A stretch of 17,668 nucleotides of DNA, from NCBI GenBank assembly GCA_004298345.1, contig SCTV01000055.1, positions 1 through 17,668 of the forward strand. Direction: 5' to 3'. Of this stretch, positions 11,993 through 17,668 are shown piece after piece (the first letter of the stretch is position 1; each line of letters starts with the position of its first letter). The position numbers were made by a program, and so were the translations under genes. The stretch comes from Patescibacteria group bacterium. GTDB lineage: Bacteria > Patescibacteriota > Minisyncoccia > Phycocordibacterales > PALSA-1337. Below the pieces are notes generated by a model. It did not search any database. It was not told the DNA's origin and saw only the letters and a program-made list of their open reading frames with translations.

Positions 11993-13825
11993 ATGCGTTC
12001 AGACGAAATTCGCTCAAGGTTTTTGAAGTTTTTTGAGAAAAGGGGGCACGCCATCATTCCGGCGGCTCCGCTCGTACCAGAGAATGATCCTTCTGTACTT
12101 TTTAACACCGCCGGAATGCAACCTTTGGTACCGTATCTTATGGGTGGCAAACATCCTGCGGGTACTCGCCTCGCGGATTCGCAAAAGTGTGTTCGTACCA
12201 TTGATATTGATGAAGTTGGTGATAGTACCCACTGTACCTTTTTCGAAATGCTCGGTAACTGGTCTTTGGGTGACTATTTCAAAGAGGATGCGATCAGGTG
12301 GAGTTATGAATTTCTCACTAATAAGACTGAGGGTCTCGGACTTGATCCCACACGATTGTACGTAACTGTTTTTGCCGGCGATGAAAATGCTGAAAAAGAT
12401 ACTGAGGCGTTTGATATATGGAAAAAAGTTGGTGTACCTGAAAACAGAATTTATTTCAAAGGCGCGGACTCAAACTGGTGGCCGGCAGTGAAAAATGGAA
12501 AGGATAGCTGGACTGGTCCAACTGGCCCGTGTTCGGAAATGTTTTATGATGTGACAGAAAAAGGGCTCGGTGATATGACTGTGGAAGAATACAATCAAGC
12601 TGACGCAAAACAGCAGGTGGTGGAAGTGTGGAACGATGTGTTTATGGAGTTTGAAAAAAAGGAAGGGAAGATTGTTGGCAAGCTCGCGCAAAAAAATGTT
12701 GATACTGGTGCGGGACTCGAACGGCTCTGCATGGTGCTACAAAAAACAGATAGTGTTTTTGATACGGACCTGTTCGATACCATTTTAGGCAAGGTTAATG
12801 AATTTTCAATCAGTGATGATGTGCGAGTAAAGCGCATTGTGGCGGATCATATCCGAACGGCGGTATTTTTGATTGGCGATGGGGTATTGCCTTCAAATAC
12901 TGACCAGGGATATGTACTACGACGAATCCTTCGTCGAGCGGTGCGTTTCGCTGATGTATTGGGAATGAAGCACGGCTCGCTTTTTTGGCTCGCGGGTGCG
13001 GTGATTGAGAAATTTGGTCCGGTCTACGGCAACCTCTCAGAAAAAGCGGAATATATTAAAAAAGAAGTTGATACAGAGGAACAGAAGTTTCGGAAGACGC
13101 TTGAACAGGGGTTAAAGGAGTTTAATAATGTGACCACCGTCCAACTTAATAAACAACCATTTTTGAAGATGTTGGATCCTCAGGCCGTTTTCCGTTTATA
13201 CACCTCTTATGGTTTCCCCTTTGAATTGATTGTTGAAATTGCAAAAGAGAGGGGGTTTGATGTTGATGATTTGGCTTTCAGGAGAGATATGGAGGCACAT
13301 CAGTCCCTCTCTCGCGCTGGAGCAGAAAAGAAATTTAAGGGTGGACTTGCTGATACGGACGAGATGTCACTCAAATATCATACTGCTACACATCTACTTC
13401 ATCAGGCGCTTCGAGATGTGCTCGGTACTCATGTACAGCAAAAGGGAAGCAATATTACTGCCGAACGTTTGCGCTTCGACTTTGCTCATACGGCAAAAAT
13501 GACCGATGATGAGAAAAAGAAAGTGGAAGACATTGTAAATGAAAAAATTTCTGCTGGCTTGCCAATGCAGGTAGTGGAACTCGACAAAAGTGAAGCTGAA
13601 AAAGTGGGGGCCCTGCACTTTTTCGGCGATAAGTACGGGGAGAAGGTAACAGTCTATTTTATCGGTGATTCTGTCCAGACGGCTTACTCAAAAGAATTTT
13701 GTGGGGGACCTCATGTCAAGAATACTCTCGAGCTCGCCGGTCCAGAAGGAAAGTGGAAATTTAAGATTGCGAAAGAAGAGGCGGTCTCGGCAGGGGTGAG
13801 GAGAATTAAGGCAGTTTTAGTCTGA
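11993..13825 (+). CDS. alaS: Alanyl-tRNA synthetase, short form without C-terminal domain
   Basis: A 610-residue enzyme that charges tRNA-Ala. The class II catalytic core begins MRSDEIRSRFLKFFEKRGH and shows motif 2 (THCTFFEMLGNWSLGDYFK) and motif 3 (DQGYVLRRILRRAVRFADVLG). The editing domain has its zinc set: H463-TAT-H467 and C570-GGP-H574. The protein ends about 36 residues after that Cys/His motif, at AGVRRIKAVLV, so the DHHA1/C-Ala region of the usual about 870-residue bacterial enzyme is missing. The stop is a TGA, showing standard code. The frame is open from 11963, but the ATG at 11993 gives the conserved N-terminus, and a TACTAT box at 11978-11983 leaves nine bases before it. Monocistronic, divergent from the gene at 11786. 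Short forms are known in CPR lineages. Confidence 0.95.
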   Translation: MRSDEIRSRFLKFFEKRGHAIIPAAPLVPENDPSVLFNTAGMQPLVPYLMGGKHPAGTRLADSQKCVRTIDIDEVGDSTHCTFFEMLGNWSLGDYFKEDAIRWSYEFLTNKTEGLGLDPTRLYVTVFAGDENAEKDTEAFDIWKKVGVPENRIYFKGADSNWWPAVKNGKDSWTGPTGPCSEMFYDVTEKGLGDMTVEEYNQADAKQQVVEVWNDVFMEFEKKEGKIVGKLAQKNVDTGAGLERLCMVLQKTDSVFDTDLFDTILGKVNEFSISDDVRVKRIVADHIRTAVFLIGDGVLPSNTDQGYVLRRILRRAVRFADVLGMKHGSLFWLAGAVIEKFGPVYGNLSEKAEYIKKEVDTEEQKFRKTLEQGLKEFNNVTTVQLNKQPFLKMLDPQAVFRLYTSYGFPFELIVEIAKERGFDVDDLAFRRDMEAHQSLSRAGAEKKFKGGLADTDEMSLKYHTATHLLHQALRDVLGTHVQQKGSNITAERLRFDFAHTAKMTDDEKKKVEDIVNEKISAGLPMQVVELDKSEAEKVGALHFFGDKYGEKVTVYFIGDSVQTAYSKEFCGGPHVKNTLELAGPEGKWKFKIAKEEAVSAGVRRIKAVLV

Positions 13826-13844
13826 TTCTATCCACCTTTTTAAA

Positions 13845-13873
13845 TTGTGTCACTTGATATTGTGGGGTATAAT
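13845..13873 (+). promoter_or_regulatory. Promoter of the PilM-like operon
   Basis: TTGTGT (13845-13850), a 17 bp spacer and a perfect TATAAT (13868-13873). Only eight bases separate the -10 box from the ATG at 13882, so transcription would begin about two bases before the start codon, which predicts a leaderless mRNA. Confidence 0.75.
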
Positions 13874-13881
13874 TATCCCGT

Positions 13882-15114
13882 ATGTCTCTCTTTTCTTTTC
13901 AAAAGCAGAAGGATGAAACTATTTCAGCGGTATTTGAAATTGGTAGTGGTAGTGTGGCCGGCGCTCTGGTCAAACTTTCTTCTACCGAACATCCACAGCT
14001 CCTCTATTCATATCGTGAAGCGATACCGTTTCAAGAAAATCTCGAACACGACCGGCTAGTGGCGGATATGATTCTGGCAGTAGAACATGTAGCAAAAAAC
14101 TTGGGTGATGATGGCCTCGTCCATCTCAATTTTACTGGCTACCGTCGACATCGCATTCACGATATTTTTTATTCATTTGCTTCGCCATGGGTTTTGTCAC
14201 AGACGACCGTTCTCGATATCAAAAAGGAGACTGAGACAGTGATCACCAAACAGCTACTCGATGATCTCGTAGCACGCGAGCAACATTCTTTTGAGAAACT
14301 TATAAAAGAAGGTGATTCATCTTCGGTTTTTGACAGCGATGCTCTGATGATTGAAAAAAAGATGATCCAGGTGCGTTTGAACGGCTATCCAACCGATAAT
14401 CCATACAAGAAAACAGCGCACCAGATTGAAACCGCTTTTTGCATGAGTTTTGTGCCCGCAGATATTATGCAAAAGATAAATACTGCGGTAGAAAAAACTT
14501 TTAATTTTAGAAAAGTCACTCCGCACTCATTTGCACTTTTATCTTACTCTGCATTGCGGGACCTTTTTCACACCGAGCGAGATTTTATTTTTGTTGACGT
14601 ACATGGAGAGCTCACGGATGTGCTGGTAGTCAAAAATGGTCTCTTGGCGCACACCTTTTCTTTTCCTTTTGGTACGCATACTCTGATACGCAAAGCATCC
14701 CGTCTGCTCAATCTCATGCCAGAGCTCGCCGAATCCTCTCTGCGTATCCATGCTTTGGGGAAAAATGATGATGCTACCAAAGCAAAGATAGCGCCTCTAC
14801 TCCAGATAGTACAAAAAGAGTGGCTTACCGCTTTTACCACAGCCTACACAGCCCTTCCTGAGAAGATTGCTTTACCGCATACCTTTTTTGTGATTACGGA
14901 TACCGATCTCGAGGTTTTATTTGCAGATGTTTTAAAGACGGGTGCACTCCCGGGTATCAGTATGACCGCTTCTTCACCCAACATTATCACCCTCGATGAT
15001 GCAACTCTCGCCATGCATTGCCGGATCGGTCGGAGACTTGTACCCGACGCGCCATTATTGCTCCAGGCCGTTGCTCTGAATACGTTTGCTTATCACCAGA
15101 AAAATAATGGTTAA
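13882..15114 (+). CDS. PilM/FtsA-like actin-fold protein
   Basis: A 410-residue cytoplasmic protein with the actin-like ATPase fold as seen in PilM and FtsA. The phosphate-1 loop is VFEIGSGSVAGALVKL with E19-I-G21-S (family usually D-x-G), and phosphate-2 is FIFVDVHGELTDVLVVKNG with D239-V-H-G242. In between is an SHS2-like region (about 110-200). The Asp-to-Glu change in phosphate-1 may weaken ATP hydrolysis. The downstream gene overlaps by eight bases and encodes a bitopic membrane protein, recalling the PilM-PilN contact in type IV pili, though no pilN, pilO, pilQ or pilin gene is present. It may recruit or organise an envelope structure at the inner membrane face; the specific role is inference. 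Strong promoter directly before the ATG. Confidence 0.75.
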   Translation: MSLFSFQKQKDETISAVFEIGSGSVAGALVKLSSTEHPQLLYSYREAIPFQENLEHDRLVADMILAVEHVAKNLGDDGLVHLNFTGYRRHRIHDIFYSFASPWVLSQTTVLDIKKETETVITKQLLDDLVAREQHSFEKLIKEGDSSSVFDSDALMIEKKMIQVRLNGYPTDNPYKKTAHQIETAFCMSFVPADIMQKINTAVEKTFNFRKVTPHSFALLSYSALRDLFHTERDFIFVDVHGELTDVLVVKNGLLAHTFSFPFGTHTLIRKASRLLNLMPELAESSLRIHALGKNDDATKAKIAPLLQIVQKEWLTAFTTAYTALPEKIALPHTFFVITDTDLEVLFADVLKTGALPGISMTASSPNIITLDDATLAMHCRIGRRLVPDAPLLLQAVALNTFAYHQKNNG

Positions 15115-16471
15115 AAAGATTCTACAAGATGTATTGCCACCAGGGACCCGTTCGATCCGTCGAATTCCTATTGAACGTGACAGTGTGGCAAAGAAGACAC
15201 TCAAAAAAATACCAGAAGCTGTTTCTCGTCCGCCGCGGGTGACACAAAGTAGAACTGGCTCTACCAAATCTGCGAGCGCTTCTCCTGTTTTGGATGACAA
15301 TGTAGTACGAGGAGGTCGTCGAAAGGTAAATTACCCGAGAGTGGTTCTCTGGGTTATGGCCATCGTCTCGGCACTTTTTTTGCTTATTATCGCGATACTC
15401 TTTTTTTCAAGTGCGACGGTAAAAGTTACTCCAAAATCCGAGTCAATCTTGGTCGGCAAAACATTTGTTGCCAAAAAAGATCCACTGGTGGGCGAGCTAG
15501 GATATGCACTCATGACTCTTACGAAAGAAGGTGAAGAAGTAGTGCCCGGCACTCCGGGGAAGAAGGTAGAAAAACGCGCGATAGGAAATATTATCCTTTA
15601 TAATAATTTCAACAGCTACCCTCGAAAATTTCTGGCCGATACCAGACTTCTTGCGGGTAATGGCAAGATATACAAATTACAAAGCACGGTGACTATTCCG
15701 GGACGCACGAAAGTAGATGGCAAGATTGTCCCCGGTAGTGTTCAGGCTCGTGTATATGCAGAAAAACCAGGTCTGGAATATAATATCCTTCTGACAGACC
15801 TCATGGGCGATTTTAAGGTCGTGGCTTTTACTGGTGATCCACAGTACGAGACTTTTTACGGCAGACAAAAAACAGATATTGCGGGAGGGATAGTCACTAC
15901 GACTTTTACGGTACAGGATAGTGTTGCCCAAGCCGTTCGCACGAACATTCGAGCGAGTCTCAAAGAACAAATTATCAAGGAGGCTACTGCCCAGAAACCA
16001 GCTGATTTTGTCCTATATCATGATGCGCCACTTTTTACATTTGAGTCCTTGCCACTTGTTTCAAAAGATAATTCTAATGTACGTATTATTGAGAAAGTAA
16101 TTTTCAATGGAATTTTGTTTAAAAGAGGGGTATTGGCTGATACGCTCGCCAATACTACCAGTAAGACTTTGGCAGGTATTCCGGTCGAAGCACAAGAGCT
16201 AGATGCTTTGGTATTTGGTCTAAAGAATAAAAAAGAAAATATTTCTCTCGCAACGAATCAATTTTCTTTTACCTTGACTGGTACGACCACTCTCGTTGCA
16301 AAAATATTTCCTGAAAAAATAGCAAAAGATCTTATCGGCAAACGGTCAAAAGAATTTTCAAATGTTATCGCTGAGCACAAGGAGATTCATGAAGCTCTCG
16401 CCCAGATGAATCCATTTTGGAGCCCAACTTTTCCTGATTCAATCGAAAAAATAGAGGTGGTGACTCAGTAA
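15107..16471 (+). CDS. Bitopic membrane protein with large outside domain, partner of PilM-like protein
   Basis: A 454-residue protein. A basic cytoplasmic tail (1-78) begins MVKKILQDVLPPGTRSIRRI, followed by a membrane helix (about 79-100) and about 350 extracytoplasmic residues rich in beta strands. The N-terminal LQDVLPP recalls the INLLP motif by which PilN binds PilM, an attractive but unproven analogy. The segments RAIGNIILYNNFNSYPRKFLADTRL, IPGRTKVDGKIVPGSVQARVYAEKPGLEYN (parts of about 160-230) and YETFYGRQK resemble baseplate-J-type repeats of phage-tail proteins. The frame opens at 15086, but the ATG at 15107 overlaps the previous stop by eight bases, an ordinary coupling arrangement, and gives the cleaner N-terminus. 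A structured element follows its stop. Confidence 0.7.
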   Translation: MVKKILQDVLPPGTRSIRRIPIERDSVAKKTLKKIPEAVSRPPRVTQSRTGSTKSASASPVLDDNVVRGGRRKVNYPRVVLWVMAIVSALFLLIIAILFFSSATVKVTPKSESILVGKTFVAKKDPLVGELGYALMTLTKEGEEVVPGTPGKKVEKRAIGNIILYNNFNSYPRKFLADTRLLAGNGKIYKLQSTVTIPGRTKVDGKIVPGSVQARVYAEKPGLEYNILLTDLMGDFKVVAFTGDPQYETFYGRQKTDIAGGIVTTTFTVQDSVAQAVRTNIRASLKEQIIKEATAQKPADFVLYHDAPLFTFESLPLVSKDNSNVRIIEKVIFNGILFKRGVLADTLANTTSKTLAGIPVEAQELDALVFGLKNKKENISLATNQFSFTLTGTTTLVAKIFPEKIAKDLIGKRSKEFSNVIAEHKEIHEALAQMNPFWSPTFPDSIEKIEVVTQ

Positions 16472-16493
16472 ATTCTTTTCTCAGGTATTTTTC

Positions 16494-16626
16494 CACCAGA
16501 AACTTTCTACTGAAAATTTCTGGTGACCGCGTAATAATTAGGCCGAAAAAGAGACTTCGGAGCCGGGCAGGCGAGACTTGAGAGATTTCTTGCCAAAGAA
16601 ATACTCGTGCTCTTTTCCGGCCTAAT
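16494..16626 (+). repeat. Structured element related to the two-hairpin repeat (copy 3)
   Basis: Hairpin 1 (16494-16525): CACCAGAAA-c-TTTC, loop TACT, GAAA-a-TTTCTGGTG, with one C/A mismatch. The TTTC-TACT-GAAA tip is the same as in the repeats at 2352-2375 and 7957-7984. Hairpin 2: 16537-16553 pairs with 16610-16626 (16 of 17) and encloses a smaller hairpin ATTTCTT-GCCA-AAGAAAT (16585-16602). Its sequence is unrelated to hairpin 2 of the other copies. It lies after the stop at 16471 and before the infA promoter, so it could end the upstream transcript, although no U-tract follows. Confidence 0.65.
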
Positions 16627-16636
16627 CATGAAGCCC

Positions 16637-16665
16637 TTGACTAAGGGAACATCCTTTGCTAGACT
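16637..16665 (+). promoter_or_regulatory. Promoter of the infA-ribosomal protein operon
   Basis: TTGACT (16637-16642), a 17 bp spacer and TAGACT (16660-16665), about 21 bases before the ATG at 16687. The 10 bp perfect palindrome AGACTAGTCT (16661-16670) overlaps the -10 box and start region and could be a protein site, though this is weak evidence by itself. Confidence 0.75.
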
Positions 16666-16686
16666 AGTCTGGCACGTTTTAATTTG

Positions 16687-16908
16687 ATGGATATCAAGGA
16701 AAAAAAGATTACCAGTGCATATGGCGTAGTCGTCGAGGCACTACCGGACACGTTGTTCAAGGTACAAATCGAGGGACAAGAAACTCCTGTGCTTGCGTAT
16801 CTTGCAGGCAAGATGCGGATGCACCGTATTCGCGTGCTTATCGGAGACAAGGTAACTCTCGAGCTTGATCCATACGGCGGAAGAGCTCGCATCACCAAAA
16901 GACTCTAG
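16687..16908 (+). CDS. infA: Translation initiation factor IF-1
   Basis: A 73-residue OB-fold protein that binds the A site of the 30S subunit during initiation. The family signature LAGKMRMHRIRVLIGDKVTLELDPYGGRARITKRL is at about 39-73, with the usual length. It has no frame break. A TTG three bases earlier is in frame, but the ATG at 16687 is the better start. First gene of the infA-rpmJ-rpsM-rpsK order common to bacteria. No Shine-Dalgarno precedes it. Confidence 0.95.
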   Translation: MDIKEKKITSAYGVVVEALPDTLFKVQIEGQETPVLAYLAGKMRMHRIRVLIGDKVTLELDPYGGRARITKRL

Positions 16909-16938
16909 TTTCAATATACAACACCACACCACATAGCA

Positions 16939-17055
16939 ATGAAGGTCAAAACATCAGTTAAAAAACTCTGTCCAAAATGTTCAACGGTCCGACGAAAGGG
17001 CTATGTGTATGTAGTATGCAAAGGTAATCCCCGACATAAACAGCGACAAGGCTAA
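16939..17055 (+). CDS. rpmJ: 50S ribosomal protein L36 (bL36)
   Basis: A 38-residue protein, standard length for bL36. It is MKVKTSVKKLCPKC at the start, and the zinc ribbon is complete: C11, C14, C27 and H33 (KGNPRHKQRQG). It is therefore the zinc-binding (C+) form. Lies 30 bases after infA and 12 before rpsM. Confidence 0.95.
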   Translation: MKVKTSVKKLCPKCSTVRRKGYVYVVCKGNPRHKQRQG

Positions 17056-17067
17056 TTTTTTATAATC

Positions 17068-17448
17068 ATGCGAATACTCGGTATTACAATTCCAGATAAT
17101 AAGCGGCTTGAGATTGGACTCACGGCTCTCTATGGCGTAGGTCGCGCTCGAGCTCAGCATATTTTGGATACAGTAAAGATTGATTACGGAATGAAGTCAA
17201 AAGACCTCACCGTCGATCAGGAAAATGAAATTCGAAAGGTGATTGAAGGTTTCAAAATCGAAGGTGATCTCAAGCGAGACATCGGAGGTAACATAAAACG
17301 CCTCAAAGATATCAAATCATACAGAGGGACTCGTCACGCAAAGAAACTTCCTTCCCGAGGTCAGCGAACAAAGACCAACTCCCGCACACTCCGCGGTAAC
17401 ATGCGAAAGACAATGGGTAGTGGACGAAAGAAGGAAGATAAGAAGTAA
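17068..17448 (+). CDS. rpsM: 30S ribosomal protein S13 (uS13)
   Basis: A 126-residue protein of the 30S head, contacting 16S rRNA and P-site tRNA. It starts MRILGITIPDNKRLEIGLTA and shows YGVGRARAQHIL (helix-two-turn-helix) and the C-terminal SYRGTRHAKKLPSRGQRTKTN signature, ending in a Lys-rich tail that reaches the tRNA. Length is usual. Confidence 0.97.
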   Translation: MRILGITIPDNKRLEIGLTALYGVGRARAQHILDTVKIDYGMKSKDLTVDQENEIRKVIEGFKIEGDLKRDIGGNIKRLKDIKSYRGTRHAKKLPSRGQRTKTNSRTLRGNMRKTMGSGRKKEDKK

Positions 17449-17457
17449 TACTGAATC

Positions 17458-17668
17458 ATGGAAAAGAAAAAAATCGTAAAAAAAGAAGAGGAAAAAGCAA
17501 AAGAACCGGTCGCCAAGGCTACCGTAGCGGCTCCTGCCGTAGTTGCTTCTAAAAAGCGTGTTGAATCAGGCATTCTTTTTGTACAGTCAACCTACAACAA
17601 CACCAAGCTCCTTCTTGCAGATGCAAAAGGTAATGCTCTCTGCTGGTCTTCGAGCGGTTCTCTCGGTT
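17458..17668 (+). CDS. rpsK: 30S ribosomal protein S11 (uS11), partial
   Basis: The first 70 residues, open at the window end. After a Lys/Glu/Ala-rich N-terminal extension of about 34 residues (MEKKKIVKKEEEKAKEP...) comes GILFVQSTYNNTKLLLADAK and GNALCWSSSGS, the uS11 start (GIAHIQASFNNT-type in other bacteria). The extension is longer than in most bacteria. Follows rpsM by nine bases. Confidence 0.93.
   Translation, partial: MEKKKIVKKEEEKAKEPVAKATVAAPAVVASKKRVESGILFVQSTYNNTKLLLADAKGNALCWSSSGSLG

Noticed and set aside
13823..13825. TGA recoding as glycine
   Set aside because: TGA stands where alaS ends right after a conserved editing-domain end and nothing recognisable follows in frame; standard code fits.
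13882..16471. Type IV pilus assembly operon
   Set aside because: Only the PilM-like member is recognisable; no PilN/O/Q, pilin or ATPase gene is adjacent.
16494..16626. tRNA or known riboswitch upstream of infA
   Set aside because: No cloverleaf, T-loop or known aptamer core; it lies upstream of the infA promoter rather than in its leader.

Overview
The window looks like a piece of a Candidate Phyla Radiation (Patescibacteria, probably Parcubacteria/Paceibacteria) genome. The signs are minimalist proteins (an alanyl-tRNA synthetase that stops after its editing domain, an 89-residue alkyltransferase), a PilM-like actin homologue paired with a one-pass membrane protein next to the infA-rpmJ-rpsM-rpsK cluster, and almost no Shine-Dalgarno sequences. 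TGA ends the alaS gene and other genes end in TAA or TAG, so the standard bacterial code fits and a Gracilibacteria/SR1-type TGA=Gly code does not. The lineage is inferred; there is no rRNA gene here.

Layout. 8-853: ATP-cone protein fused to an Mrr-like nuclease fold. 926-1285 (minus): small protein of five 11-residue beta-type repeats. 1452-2323: a DNA-repair pair, a short Ogt/MGMT and a family-4-like uracil-DNA glycosylase that lacks all four Fe-S cysteines. 2321-2453: structured repeat, copy 1. 2501-7900: copper operon behind a CsoR operator (SHOCT protein, CsoR, CopA, two membrane/His-rich proteins of unknown role, an HMA plus DsbD-like transporter, a histidine-free cupredoxin). 7907-8061: structured repeat, copy 2. 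8078-8960: inverted repeats enclosing a yciB-like gene (minus). 9074-11014: M3-type oligopeptidase. 11085-11786 (minus): two-pass membrane protein of unknown function. 11993-13825: alaS. 13882-16471: PilM/FtsA-like protein and its bitopic partner. 16494-16626: a third structured element. 16637-end: infA, rpmJ, rpsM and partial rpsK.

How the parts work together. The copper operon is a complete sense, export and handling unit: Cu(I) binding should release CsoR from an operator lying between the -35 and -10 boxes, after which CopA exports copper, and the DsbD-like protein, His-rich protein and cupredoxin could handle it outside the membrane. The operon is bracketed by two direct copies of a 130-155 bp element made of two near-perfect hairpins. 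The two copies differ by compensatory changes in the stems, so the structure itself appears to be conserved. A second, unrelated repeat family forms inverted repeats around yciB. Both families reach into or touch a neighbouring gene's stop codon. No transposase, integrase, CRISPR array, tRNA or rRNA gene was seen.

Two minus-strand genes (926-1285 and 11085-11786) look like accessory cargo. They read richer in G+C than their neighbours and share nearly identical TTGACTTTT-type promoters with 17 bp spacers and 90-120 nt leaders. By contrast several core genes have a -10 box only 8-9 nt before the start codon, suggesting leaderless mRNAs.
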